A stretch of DNA of 64,000 nt from Kitasatospora sp. Root107 (GTDB lineage Bacteria > Actinomycetota > Actinomycetes > Streptomycetales > Streptomycetaceae), in contig NZ_LMCT01000006.1 of NCBI RefSeq assembly GCF_001424875.1, forward strand, positions 1,577 to 65,576, written 5' to 3'. How positions within the stretch are numbered: position 1 is the stretch's first letter; each line of letters opens with the position of its first letter. This document shows, one piece after another, positions 44,691-53,569 of this stretch. The translations under genes and the position numbers were made by a program. The notes below the pieces were generated by a model. That model was not told where the DNA came from. It worked only from the letters and a program-made list of their open reading frames with translations, and did no database searches.

Positions 44691-45548
44691 GTGTCGGAGA
44701 GTAGTGAACCGATCCACGCACGACTTGCCGAGCTCGCCGCCCCCTTCGCTTGCGAGCAGGTCATTGATCTTGGCTGCGGCGCAGGACCCACACTTGCAGC
44801 GATAAGCAAAGTGGCACCCCGGATATCCCTGGTTGGCATCGACCGGTCGGCGGAGTCTCTGCGTCAGGCCCGGGGCACCCTGCAAGAGCACAGCGGGCCG
44901 ACAGCCACGATTGTCGCCGACTTGCGTGATCCGGTGCCGTGCGCGGACGGGAGCGCGGACGTAGTCCTCTCGTACAACACCATTGAGTGCTTGCCCGACC
45001 CGCAGGCGATGCTGGTCGAGGTCGCGCGGGTCCTTCGCCCTGGCGGCCGGGCGATCATGGCGCATGTGGACTTCGACTCCCTGGTGATCGCCGGCGCGGA
45101 CGCCGACCTGGACCGTCGGATCTGCCACGCTTTCGCAGATGATGCGCAGAGCTGGATGGACCACGCCGACGGTCGGATCGGCCGCAAGCTCGGGCTCCTG
45201 GTCGCCCAGAGCCCACTGCGGCTGGTCGGCGTCGAGCCGATGCTGACGTGGTCAACCGCGTTCTCGGGGCACGCGGAGGGCCGGATCGATCAGATCCGGA
45301 AGGCGTTGCTGTCTGCTGCCAGGCACGGACGGGGCTCGGTCAGCCCGGCCGAGGTTGAGGAGTGGTACGCAGCAGTACTTGAGGCGGATCGTCTGGGCGG
45401 GTTCTTCTTCTCCGAGCTGGCCTTCATCGCGGTGGCCGCGAGCCCCCGCGAAGAGCAGTTGACCAACGAGGTTGCTCCACCGGCGCAGGACGGCGTCGCG
45501 TTCAGGCGTGACGGTGGTTGGACACCGGGCCGTTCCACAGCGGCCTGA
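44691..45548 (+). CDS. SAM-dependent methyltransferase
   Basis: A 285-residue class I methyltransferase: motif I VIDLGCGAGPTLAAI, motif II LVGIDRSAESLRQA, DPVPCADGSADVVLSYNTIE and VARVLRPGGRAIMAHVD. The C-terminal 100 residues (SVSPAEVEEWYAAVLEADRL) are similar to methyltransferases in natural-product clusters. The GTG at 44691 has an AGGAGG site. It is convergent with the radical-SAM operon, separated by only 8 bases, and may act on the same product, but it is transcribed separately. Confidence 0.85.
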   Translation: MSESSEPIHARLAELAAPFACEQVIDLGCGAGPTLAAISKVAPRISLVGIDRSAESLRQARGTLQEHSGPTATIVADLRDPVPCADGSADVVLSYNTIECLPDPQAMLVEVARVLRPGGRAIMAHVDFDSLVIAGADADLDRRICHAFADDAQSWMDHADGRIGRKLGLLVAQSPLRLVGVEPMLTWSTAFSGHAEGRIDQIRKALLSAARHGRGSVSPAEVEEWYAAVLEADRLGGFFFSELAFIAVAASPREEQLTNEVAPPAQDGVAFRRDGGWTPGRSTAA

Positions 45549-45556
45549 CCGGGCAC

Positions 45557-46090
45557 CTACGACACGGTGCCGCCCCGGAGAACGCCGTCGGCGAAGGAAC
45601 AGAGAGCATTCGCCGAGATGCTGATCGGGACTGTGGTGTCCAGGGTCAGTGCCGGGTGCTCGGGATCGGTCCAGGAGAGTTCGGGGGCGTCGGGCGCGGG
45701 GGTGCTGCGGTAGGCCGGTGAGGCTCGGAGAGCGTCGCGAGCGTGCCGGAGTTCCTGTGGTGCACGGACGTGGATGAGGCGGAGCCGCTCGCCGAGGAGG
45801 TCGGCGGCGAGCTGCTGCTCTGCCGGGGTGGACGTCACGAGGGTGACGATGCCGACGGGGTGCTGGCTGGCGGCGTGCGCGAGTGCCTGGATGGTGGCGA
45901 TGCGGTCCTCAGTGGACCAGCCGAGGTCGCGTAGCACGCCGGCGGACCGCTGCTCGTCCGCGTCGTACAACCAGCAGCTGTCGCCGTGCCCGGGGTGAAG
46001 GTGGGCAAGGAGTCGGCGGGCCAGCGTCGTCTTGCCGGAGGCTGGCAGGCCCATGAGCCAGAAGACCGGGGCTGCAGGTGATCGGTTCAT
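45557..46090 (-). CDS. Adenylylsulfate-kinase-like P-loop protein
   Basis: A 177-residue protein with Walker A GLPASGKTT (residues about 14-22) and the CysC-like order of segments: LYDADEQRSAGVLRDLGWS, EDRIATIQALAHAA, LIHVRAPQELRHARD and LSWTDPEHPALTLDTT. It is close to APS kinase but several conserved residues of the APS-binding lid are changed. APS kinase makes PAPS, the donor used by sulfotransferases; the ATG overlaps the stop of the sulfotransferase gene (ATGA), so the pair probably supplies and uses PAPS. No ATP-sulfurylase gene is visible in the window. Last gene of the operon. Confidence 0.75.
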   Translation of the reverse strand: MNRSPAAPVFWLMGLPASGKTTLARRLLAHLHPGHGDSCWLYDADEQRSAGVLRDLGWSTEDRIATIQALAHAASQHPVGIVTLVTSTPAEQQLAADLLGERLRLIHVRAPQELRHARDALRASPAYRSTPAPDAPELSWTDPEHPALTLDTTVPISISANALCSFADGVLRGGTVS

Positions 46091-46821
46091 GCGGTGTAGC
46101 CCCACTTCTCGCACCAGGACCTGAGCAGTGGCGGGATCTCCACATTCGGAGGTGGCGGGGTGGCGGCCTGGATCTGTCCCGAGGCGATCTGCGGTGACCA
46201 GTCGCCGATGCCGTAGACGAAGGGGCCGTGGTCGTGGCGGCCGTAGTCAAGCATGGTCGGCTCCCAGGGGATGCCGAGGTGCTCGCACAGGGCCTTGCAG
46301 GTGGCCTCCGGATCGGCGGTCAGCTGCTCGTACGTGACGCTGATGGACGTGGGCACGTCGGCAGCGGCCTCGTCGAGAGCGGAGGCGAACTTGTCGACCG
46401 TGATGGCCGCTTCGGCGAGGTCGGCAGCGTCGCCAGCGCGGCGGATGGAGTCGGCGATGGCCACCGGGTGGCGGCGCAGGATGATGTAGCGGGCGCTGGG
46501 CCAGCAGTTGACGATCCGTCGCCAGATGAAGACGTTGCCCGGTGACTTCTCGACGAGCACGCTCTTGCCCGCCTGGGTGAGTTGGCGGTGCAGCAGCCGG
46601 TCCCACAGCAGGTGCTCGAGGTCTTGTTGGCTGAGTCCGAGGGTGCGCACGGACAGGTCGGTGAACTCGTCGTCGACTGCGACGGTGAGGCCGCCGAGGT
46701 GAAGTTCGTGCGGGGCGTGCACGTCGGGGTGGGAGCCGAGCAGGCAGCGCAGCAGGGTCGATCCGGAGCGGATCGTGGACAGGACGAAGACGGGTGAGGG
46801 GACAAGGCGGTCGTCAGACAC
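46087..46821 (-). CDS. PAPS-dependent sulfotransferase
   Basis: A 244-residue protein. The 5'-phosphosulfate loop is FVLSTIRSGSTLLRCLLGS and the 3'-phosphate-binding part is ARYIILRRHPVAIADSIRRA; HELHLGG and VEKSPGN lie in between, as in the sulfotransferase_3 group (StaL/tyrosyl-type relatives). The GTG at 46821 follows an AAGGAG site and lies inside the end of the glycosyltransferase gene. Cytoplasmic. It should transfer sulfate to a hydroxyl or amine of the cluster product. It overlaps the APS-kinase-like gene downstream. Confidence 0.8.
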   Translation of the reverse strand: MSDDRLVPSPVFVLSTIRSGSTLLRCLLGSHPDVHAPHELHLGGLTVAVDDEFTDLSVRTLGLSQQDLEHLLWDRLLHRQLTQAGKSVLVEKSPGNVFIWRRIVNCWPSARYIILRRHPVAIADSIRRAGDAADLAEAAITVDKFASALDEAAADVPTSISVTYEQLTADPEATCKALCEHLGIPWEPTMLDYGRHDHGPFVYGIGDWSPQIASGQIQAATPPPPNVEIPPLLRSWCEKWGYTA

Positions 46822-47611
46822 CGAACTCCTTATTGACTGCGTGCTCGCGTTCGGCGAAGACACGCAGACGGGTCGCTAGGTCGCGGCGGTAGTGGGCGGA
46901 GCCGGGTTCGGTCTTCTCGTCGCAGTGGTAGACCCGCAGCGGCAGTTGGTGCAGGTAGCCGATGCCGGGCCCGGCCGGGTGGGTGAAGGTGTGGGAGAGC
47001 CAGTCCTCGTAGTTCATCCAGGTGTGACCGTCGTCGTGGAACTGGTCGCCGGGGATGCCGCCCGAGGCCGCCATGACGGGTCGTGCCCGATGGGTGTCGT
47101 AGATCAGGAAGTGGGAGGAGACTCGGTTGACCGAGCGGGCCTTCTCGCTGAGGGCGGGGCCGGCGTCTTCGAGCTTCCACTGCCAGCAGTCGTGGTCGTC
47201 GATGCGCTGGGCGAGCGCGAGCTGTGGGCAGCGGTCGAAGGTGTCGGCGATCTCGGCGAGGACGTCGGTGGTGTTCGGGTCACGGAAGGCGACGACGTCA
47301 CCTTCGATGGTGATCAGGAATCTGCTCTTGTCGGTGACGAATTGGGTGTGGATGTTGTTGGCCTGGTCGCCGGAGGCCCGGTGGCGGGTGCGCCAGCGCA
47401 GCCGGACCTCGTCGAATCCCCAGGTGGTGTAGGCGAGTTCGGTGATCTCGTCGATGGGGGCGCTCTCGGCGCCGTCCACGACGAGCACCAGGTCGTAGGG
47501 ATGCTGGGTGCCCCGGCACAGGGCGTCCAGGGTGGCGGGGATGGTGCGGCGCAGGAGTTCGACGTCGCTGTGGACGAGGTAGGCGATGGTGAACACGGGC
47601 GGGTAGGTCAT
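46814..47611 (-). CDS. GT-A-fold glycosyltransferase-like protein
   Basis: A 265-residue protein that begins like a family 2 glycosyltransferase (FTIAYLVHSDVELLRRTIPA, then DLVLVVDGAES) and has a DxD-like ITIEGDVVAFRD. The usual family signatures after that are weak, and the C-terminal half (WMNYEDWLSHTFTHPAGPG, LPLRVYHCDEKTEPGS) is unlike standard members. No membrane segment. It starts 4 bases after the decarboxylase stop and overlaps the sulfotransferase by 8 bases. Sugar donor and acceptor are unknown; the fold call is moderately sure. Confidence 0.6.
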   Translation of the reverse strand: MTYPPVFTIAYLVHSDVELLRRTIPATLDALCRGTQHPYDLVLVVDGAESAPIDEITELAYTTWGFDEVRLRWRTRHRASGDQANNIHTQFVTDKSRFLITIEGDVVAFRDPNTTDVLAEIADTFDRCPQLALAQRIDDHDCWQWKLEDAGPALSEKARSVNRVSSHFLIYDTHRARPVMAASGGIPGDQFHDDGHTWMNYEDWLSHTFTHPAGPGIGYLHQLPLRVYHCDEKTEPGSAHYRRDLATRLRVFAEREHAVNKEFGV

Positions 47612-47615
47612 GAGT

Positions 47616-49268
47616 TCACCAGCCTGCCGGTCCGGTCACGTCCGCCGCTGCTTCGCTGCTGGACGGGTTCGTGGTGGTGAGCAGGGCGCGGACGTCCGTC
47701 AGCATGGCGGCGGTGAGGTCGCGGGAGACGTCGAGCAGGGTCTGCTCGATGCCGTGCGCGATGTCGTCGGCGATGTGGGGGTGGCCCACGCACATGCCCA
47801 TGACCTGGTACTTGGCGGCGGTGCCGAGTCCGATGCGGTCGGCGAGGTCCTGGAGCGCGAAGAGGTCGAACACCACGGTGCCGCTGCGGTAGAGGCGGTC
47901 AGCGAACGCCGCGGTGTAGCGGGAGACGAGAGCGCGCACCGACGCGTGAAGCTCCGGCCTAACGGCCATCTCCTCGCTGGCGTGGGCGACTTGGTCGGGA
48001 AGGAAGACGAACGCGCACCGGTAGAAGTCGGAGGCGCCGAGCATGCGAAAGCAGCCGGTGCGCTCCAGCAGGTCGACCATCCGCTGGTAGGTGGCCTGGC
48101 GGGCTTCGACGAGCCGGCCGATGCCCTCGGTCCCCTGATGCTTCATCAGGGCCCAGAGCTTGAGCGATTCGAAGCCGCGGGAGCCGTAGAACGGGGTGAT
48201 CAGCCCGAGGTCGAGGCAGTCGGGATCGTCGGCTCGGTCCGGGTAGCGGGCGAAGCGGCCGAGCGCGCTCGGGTCGCGGAAGAGCGCGTAGCTGGAGGGG
48301 TAGCTGACGAACAGGCCCTTGTGCGGGTCGAGGGCCACCGAGTCGGCGCGTTCGATGCCGGCCAGCTGGACCTTGAGCTTCTCGGAGAACAGCAGGCTTC
48401 CACCGTGGCAGGCGTCGACGTGGAACCAGACGCCGTACTGCTGGCAGAGGTCGGCGAGGGCCTGGAGGTCGTCGATGCCGGTGGTGCGGCAGTTCCCGGC
48501 GACACCGACGACCATGAAGATCCGCTGGCCGGGCGGCGGCGAGGCCAGCAGTCGTGCCACCGAGGCGGGGTCGCTGGTGAAGTCGGGGGTGGCATCCGCC
48601 CACAGCAGCCCATTCGAGCCCAGCCCGAGGGCTTGAGCGGCGGCGAGGTAGGAGAAGTGCTCGACCCCGCCGGCGAGAAGGATCACCGGCTGCTCCGGCA
48701 CGGCGCGCAGGCCGCCCTCGCGGACCTCGGGATAGATATGGGCGAGAGCGGCCGCGATGGCGATGTGGTTGCTCATGTTCCCGCCGGAGGTCCACATCCC
48801 ACCCAGTGAGGCGAGCCCTTGGTAGTCGGCCAGCGGGGTGACCGGGTAGCCGATGAGTTCCCGCAGCCAGGTGATCAACTGGGCTTCGATCACACTGGCG
48901 GCCGGCGCGCTGCGGTCGAAGGCGATCAGGTTCTGATTGAGGAAGGAGGCGACGATGTCGGCCGCGAGGGCGGCGATGCTGTCGCCGGTGTCAGGGAACG
49001 CGAGATAGCGGGGATCGGCCTGCGAGACCGACCAACTGGCGATCTCCGCCAGGGACTCCAGCAGCTGCTCGTCGCCCGTCCCGGCCACCGGAATGGGCCC
49101 GGCGAAGCGGTCGATGAGCTCGCCGACCGTCGCGTGCCGCAGGACGAGGCCGTCCCGCAGCTCGCCCGAGGTGAAGTCGAGTCCGAGGTCGACCGCCCGG
49201 TGCAGCAGCGCGCGGCTGTCGCCGGTGGGCCGGTGGCTCAGCAGGGCGGGCGGTTGGGGGTCAGACAC
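47616..49268 (-). CDS. PLP-dependent group II decarboxylase
   Basis: A 550-residue fold-type I enzyme of the glutamate/tyrosine/aromatic amino-acid decarboxylase group. Visible elements are SGGNMSNHIAIAAAL, HFSYLAAAQALGLGSN, VDACHGGSLLFSEKL (cofactor aspartate) and DPHKGLFVSYPSS with the PLP lysine. It should decarboxylate an amino acid, or an amino-acid residue bound in an intermediate, to give an amine. The GTG at 49268 lies 8 bases inside the end of the radical SAM gene. The N-terminal 60 residues (LLHRAVDLGLDFTSGELRDG) are a typical start. Substrate unknown. Confidence 0.85.
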   Translation of the reverse strand: MSDPQPPALLSHRPTGDSRALLHRAVDLGLDFTSGELRDGLVLRHATVGELIDRFAGPIPVAGTGDEQLLESLAEIASWSVSQADPRYLAFPDTGDSIAALAADIVASFLNQNLIAFDRSAPAASVIEAQLITWLRELIGYPVTPLADYQGLASLGGMWTSGGNMSNHIAIAAALAHIYPEVREGGLRAVPEQPVILLAGGVEHFSYLAAAQALGLGSNGLLWADATPDFTSDPASVARLLASPPPGQRIFMVVGVAGNCRTTGIDDLQALADLCQQYGVWFHVDACHGGSLLFSEKLKVQLAGIERADSVALDPHKGLFVSYPSSYALFRDPSALGRFARYPDRADDPDCLDLGLITPFYGSRGFESLKLWALMKHQGTEGIGRLVEARQATYQRMVDLLERTGCFRMLGASDFYRCAFVFLPDQVAHASEEMAVRPELHASVRALVSRYTAAFADRLYRSGTVVFDLFALQDLADRIGLGTAAKYQVMGMCVGHPHIADDIAHGIEQTLLDVSRDLTAAMLTDVRALLTTTNPSSSEAAADVTGPAGW

Positions 49269-50301
49269 GTCCGAACTCCATTCGATACACGCAGCCTTCG
49301 CACGAGGACCAGGCAGGTCCTTCGGTGAAGGAGTCCCGGAGTGACCGGTACGGCTTCGAGGCCCAGATCTCGGCCATCGGCGCCTCGTGGATGTTGCCGA
49401 GCACGTTGCCTGGGGAGGACTCCATGTGGACACAGCACGGCGTGACGTCGCCGTCCTTGGTGATGTAGCTGGCGTCCCACGGCCACGGACACACGGCATT
49501 TGCGGCGGCGGGCGAACCGAGGCGGGAGTAGTCGAAGATCGACAGCTCGACGGCACGCTCATCCGCCCGGGCGAGACCGGCCTCCAACTGCGGGACAACG
49601 TCCTGCACTTGGAGGGCGAACAGGGACTCAGCGTTGAGGGTCTTGTCCTCGCCCCAGTGGTGCAGGCTCTCCACGCTAATGCGAGTGAGCCCGTGGTCGG
49701 CAACGAAGTCGACGATGGCCGGGAACTGCTCCAGGTTCGCCGAGGAGAGCGTCACCGCCGCGGACAGCCCGGTCTCCCGGCCCTCCGTCAGGGCAGCCGC
49801 TTCGCGCAAGGCGGTGCTCAGTTGGCTGAGGCGAAGGCCGGACCGCATCCGCCCGAGGGTGGCGTCGTCCGCTCCGTCGACGCTGATCGCGATCAGCCCC
49901 AGCCCTGCGTCGAGGACGGGCTCGAGGCGACGGCGCACGAGCAGGCCGTTGGTGTTGGTCGAGGTGAACACGGAGCGGTCGGTGCACGCCTGGACATAGG
50001 CGGCGAAGTCGCGGACGATCAGTGCCTCTCCCCCACCGACGAACGAGACGTGCCCGAGGTCGGGCAGCTGGTCGAGGAGCGCGACGAACGTCTCCAGCGA
50101 CAGGTGACGGCCGCTGCTCTCGTGCACGGCCCGCAGGCAGCCGGCGCAGGCGAGGTTGCACAGGTCGGTGAGTTCCACCTGGAGGTACTGCGGCGTGGGT
50201 GTTGGCTGGCCGGGGACGAGGCCGTAGCGGTCGAAGTCGTCCGTGACGAGGAACTTCCGGAAGTGCTCCGGAACAACGACGGGAGACCGGTGCTCGGGCA
50301 T
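49261..50301 (-). CDS. Radical SAM enzyme with SPASM-like C-terminal cluster
   Basis: A 346-residue radical SAM protein. The [4Fe-4S] motif is C48-x3-C52-x2-C55 (CNLACAGC), followed by GHVSFVGGGEALI (GGE motif) and STNTNGLL. The C-terminal part has CPWPWDASYITKDGDVTPCC and CEGC (334-337), as in SPASM/twitch proteins that carry extra clusters. Such enzymes remodel peptides, sugars or cofactors by hydrogen abstraction. The ATG overlaps the stop of the GT4 gene (TGATG) and the end overlaps the decarboxylase start. Nothing in the sequence reveals the substrate. Confidence 0.9.
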   Translation of the reverse strand: MPEHRSPVVVPEHFRKFLVTDDFDRYGLVPGQPTPTPQYLQVELTDLCNLACAGCLRAVHESSGRHLSLETFVALLDQLPDLGHVSFVGGGEALIVRDFAAYVQACTDRSVFTSTNTNGLLVRRRLEPVLDAGLGLIAISVDGADDATLGRMRSGLRLSQLSTALREAAALTEGRETGLSAAVTLSSANLEQFPAIVDFVADHGLTRISVESLHHWGEDKTLNAESLFALQVQDVVPQLEAGLARADERAVELSIFDYSRLGSPAAANAVCPWPWDASYITKDGDVTPCCVHMESSPGNVLGNIHEAPMAEIWASKPYRSLRDSFTEGPAWSSCEGCVYRMEFGRV

Positions 50302-51500
50302 CACGCGGCCACCACCTTCCGGTAGACGGAGACGATCTCGTCGGCGAAGACCTCGAACTCCTCCACGCGGCGGCCGAAGGCCGGCACCCGAGGTGCCCGG
50401 TGCCGGGACGCGGCACCGAGTGCGCGCGTCCACGCGGCCGGAGCCCGGTAGTCCTCGACCAGGTGGAAGCCCGGTTCGTCCGCGAGGTGGCGCATGGACG
50501 GCACGGCCGAGGACCACACCGGCACCCCCAACGCCCGTGCCTCGTGCGCGACCAGCGGATGGTTCTCCCACCACTGCGAGGGCACCAGCAGCGCCCTGGC
50601 ACCGGCCAGCACCGGCCCGACATCAGCGCGCGATACCTGCGGGAGCCAGTGCACCCGAGGATCGGCCGAGGCCAAGGCCCGCATCCGCTCCTCGTACGCC
50701 CTGTCGTCCGGCACGGTCGCGATCAACAGCGGGAGCTCGGTGTCGCTGGCGCGGAAGGCGTCGAGGAGCAGGTGCAGTCCCTTCTCCGGCGAGCACCTGC
50801 CCAGGAACAGCAGGTACTGCCCGGCCGGTCCTCCCACGGCGAGTGGTGTCCAGGCGGAGGGCAAGCCGTAGCAGGCCCGGTCACGGACGACCTTGGCCAG
50901 GTCGACGCCGGCCTTCGCCAACTCGGCTGCCTGGTGCGGCGTCTGTGTCCACAAGGCCCGCACCCGCCCGTTCAGCCAGGCCACGTTCCGCGCCCGCCAG
51001 TCCGTCACTTCCCCGACGGCTTCCCCGGGCGCTTCGAGGCAGCCGAGGCAGTCCCGGGAGGATGCGGTGGAGCTGCACTGCGTGCCTGTGGATCGGACGA
51101 CAAGCTGATAGTCGGGGCACACAGCGGTGTAGTCCGTCAGCGTGGCGACGACCGGCACCCCGCGCAGGGACGACACGTCGAGGAACTCCAGCCCGGTGCG
51201 GCTGAAGTGCAGCACATGGACGAGTTCCACAGGCGGTCGCGTCGCGAGCAGCTGCTCGACGCGACCGGCCTGCTCCGCCTCCTGGGCGCGCCACCCGACC
51301 GGGTAGTCGTCGGCGAAGACCGCCGGCAGGCTCAGGTACTCGTCGCCGGCGCGCCGGTGTAGCGGTGGCGGGTCGCCTGCCGCGAGCCAACTGACATGCA
51401 GTCCACGGGACTTCAGTGCCCGGGTGAGGTCGTCGGCCAGGATCTCCGTCCCGCCGGCGTTGTCGTCCGCGAACCGGTGAGTGGTAAGAAGGATGCGCAC
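50301..51500 (-). CDS. GT4-family glycosyltransferase
   Basis: A 399-residue GT-B protein: the start is ILLTTHRFADDNAGGTEILA, with the glycine-rich first loop, and the donor-binding half has YLLFLGRCSPEKGLHLLLDA and an LVPSQWWENHPLVAHEARA motif (E-x7-E type). A DCLGCLEAPGE segment with two cysteines is unusual for GT4, though some sporulation or lipid glycosyltransferases have it. The GTG start has a GAGGGGG site. It lies 11 bases after the large radical SAM gene and overlaps the smaller one. It presumably transfers a nucleotide-activated sugar to the cluster product. Confidence 0.85.
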   Translation of the reverse strand: MRILLTTHRFADDNAGGTEILADDLTRALKSRGLHVSWLAAGDPPPLHRRAGDEYLSLPAVFADDYPVGWRAQEAEQAGRVEQLLATRPPVELVHVLHFSRTGLEFLDVSSLRGVPVVATLTDYTAVCPDYQLVVRSTGTQCSSTASSRDCLGCLEAPGEAVGEVTDWRARNVAWLNGRVRALWTQTPHQAAELAKAGVDLAKVVRDRACYGLPSAWTPLAVGGPAGQYLLFLGRCSPEKGLHLLLDAFRASDTELPLLIATVPDDRAYEERMRALASADPRVHWLPQVSRADVGPVLAGARALLVPSQWWENHPLVAHEARALGVPVWSSAVPSMRHLADEPGFHLVEDYRAPAAWTRALGAASRHRAPRVPAFGRRVEEFEVFADEIVSVYRKVVAA

Positions 51501-51511
51501 AAGCCACCCCC

Positions 51512-53521
51512 TCAGCAGGTGTTGCCCTGGAGACCGGCCCATCGGCCGATCGGCGTGAGGCCTTCCGGCATCCGGCCGTTCACACCCGCCGCACCTGGCC
51601 GGTCCGCAGCTTCCGGCCCGGACAGGCGAAGTCCCCCGGCGCCGGTGCGGTCGAGCACGGCGAACGGCTCGTGGAGAGTGAGAGCGGTCCAGCCGCCGTC
51701 CTCGAAGTCCACGAAAACGTTCACCCCAAGGCCAGCCTCGGCGTCGTCGTTCGCGGGCAGCGGTACCAGGAGCCGAACCTCCTCCGCCTCCCATGCGAGT
51801 TCGACGTCGGTGGCGTCCTCCCAGGCGGGGTCGGGGTGCGGAATCCGCCGGAAGCGGTCGGCGGGCGCGTCGAGCCAGAAGGCACCGTCACGGGTGCACC
51901 GCAACTGCCGCTCACCAGGCCACTGTTGAGCCGCAAGGTCGTGCAAGGTGACGTCCGGGCCAAGCGGCTGCACGCGGACGCGGACGCCGCGCACGGCGTC
52001 CGGCGTGCTTCCCAGGTCCAGCCGAACCGCCAGCCCGTCCGCGCCTGTGGTGAGGGAGGCGGAGAGGCCGTCCGGGTTCACGAGCCCGCCGCGCACCCGG
52101 CCAGGCCCACCGAGCGCGATGGCCGCCGCCTCCGTGCCAGGACCCGTGTGCAGGCGAGCCGCAGGAAGGTAGACGGTCTCGGGTGCAGCAGCGAGCGCCT
52201 GGTCCGTGAGCCCGTACGGGGACGGCAGCGCGTCCAGTACCTCAGGGTGCTGCTCGCGGAGTGTGACGACGAGGCGGACCGCCAGATCAGTGATAAACCG
52301 GATCAGGTCGCACTTCACCTCGTCGGGCTTGGTGATGTCCCCGTTGGCCAGGACCGCCTGGTAGTAGCAGCCCCCGCCGCAGACGTACCGGGACGGGCAG
52401 GACGAGCACACGTCACGGTCGTCGACCACCAGGTCGAGGTACTTGCGCCGTTCGCTGTCCTCGACGCCGGTGGAGGCGTGCCCGATGTGCCAGCCGGACT
52501 TCCCGATGAAGTGCGCGCAGGGGTAGAGGTTGCCGTTGGTGTCCAGGTAGGTGCCGCTCTTGCCGGCCCCGCACCGGTAGACCTGCGCCGCCCGGTCCTT
52601 CACGCGGTAGAAGTACCGCATGAAGAAGTCCTCGGAGTTCAGGGCGATCAGCCGCGCGAGGATGCCCTCTGGCGGCTGGGCGAGGATGTGGTCCACGAGC
52701 TCGGCGTAGCCCTGCCGGTAGCGCGGCAGGGTCTCGGCGTTGAGCGCGTAGTCCTTGTCGTAGGTGGCGTTCACCGGCTTCATGTAGATGTTGCGGGCGC
52801 CGACGTCCTCGAAGAGGTGCCGGAAGATCGCGGTGAAGTCGGTGCAGTATGCGGTGAGGACCGCGGAGACGCCCATGTCGGGGTGGCGGGCCAGCACTCG
52901 GTCCAGGACGGAGCGCACGTGGTCGTACGTGCCTCCTCGGCCGCCTGTGTAGAAGCGGACCTTGTCGTGGACGTCCTTCGGGCCGTCCAGGCTGATGTCC
53001 TGAGGCGGGCCGAGCGTGTCGGCGAGTTCCGGGGTCATCGACAGGGTCGCGTTGGTGACCATGGGTCCGGCCCACACGACGCTGACTGGCGAGTCGGCGA
53101 GGCCCTCCTCGACCATGGTGTGGACCGCGTCGTGCATGTGGCGCACCAGCATGGTCTCGCCGGCCAGGCCGAAGTCGACGCGGCTGTAGCGTGCGTCCTC
53201 CTCGACGAGCCGCTTGCGGTGGGTCGCGAGGCCCTGCAGCACGGTCTCGAGCGGGATGGTGACGGGCTTGGCGTCCGCGTGGACCCGGTCGCGGAACGAG
53301 CAGTAGGTGCAGCCCATGTTGCAGGAGTCGGTCAGCGAGAGCTGCGCCTGCGGGTACGCCTCGCGGTACTCGGTGATCTGGTGGACCGGCTCCAGGTCGC
53401 CGCAGGGGCACGGCTGGTCCGGGGCGGTGATCTGACCGCCCCGGACGTGGAAGACGTAGCCGTCGGCGAAGGAGACATGCAGGGCATCGCTGGTGGAGCG
53501 TGGAATCGCGTCGCTGATCAC
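51512..53521 (-). CDS. Radical SAM/SPASM enzyme with a long C-terminal extension
   Basis: A 669-residue protein. The radical SAM motif is C67-x3-C71-x2-C74 (CNMGCTYC). The SPASM region has seven cysteines for two auxiliary clusters: C317, C335, C372, C375, C381, C385 and C404 (CSSCPSRYVCGGGC). Residues about 415-669 are an extra domain with beta-sandwich character (GLAVRLDLGSTPDAVRGVRV, LGVNVFVDFEDGGWTALTL) and the protein ends in GLQGNTC. An N-terminal CPCG pair (38-41) precedes the core. SPASM enzymes often modify peptides, but no precursor peptide is visible near. It is the second gene of the operon, 48 bases after the kinase/nucleotidyltransferase gene. Confidence 0.9.
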   Translation of the reverse strand: MISDAIPRSTSDALHVSFADGYVFHVRGGQITAPDQPCPCGDLEPVHQITEYREAYPQAQLSLTDSCNMGCTYCSFRDRVHADAKPVTIPLETVLQGLATHRKRLVEEDARYSRVDFGLAGETMLVRHMHDAVHTMVEEGLADSPVSVVWAGPMVTNATLSMTPELADTLGPPQDISLDGPKDVHDKVRFYTGGRGGTYDHVRSVLDRVLARHPDMGVSAVLTAYCTDFTAIFRHLFEDVGARNIYMKPVNATYDKDYALNAETLPRYRQGYAELVDHILAQPPEGILARLIALNSEDFFMRYFYRVKDRAAQVYRCGAGKSGTYLDTNGNLYPCAHFIGKSGWHIGHASTGVEDSERRKYLDLVVDDRDVCSSCPSRYVCGGGCYYQAVLANGDITKPDEVKCDLIRFITDLAVRLVVTLREQHPEVLDALPSPYGLTDQALAAAPETVYLPAARLHTGPGTEAAAIALGGPGRVRGGLVNPDGLSASLTTGADGLAVRLDLGSTPDAVRGVRVRVQPLGPDVTLHDLAAQQWPGERQLRCTRDGAFWLDAPADRFRRIPHPDPAWEDATDVELAWEAEEVRLLVPLPANDDAEAGLGVNVFVDFEDGGWTALTLHEPFAVLDRTGAGGLRLSGPEAADRPGAAGVNGRMPEGLTPIGRWAGLQGNTC

Positions 53522-53569
53522 GGTTGACCTCTCAGGTTGAGATGGCGCGGATCGGGGCGGAACGGGAAA

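Noticed and set aside
45557..46090. Gluconate or nucleoside kinase
   Set aside because: The segment order and the overlap with a sulfotransferase fit an APS-kinase relative better.
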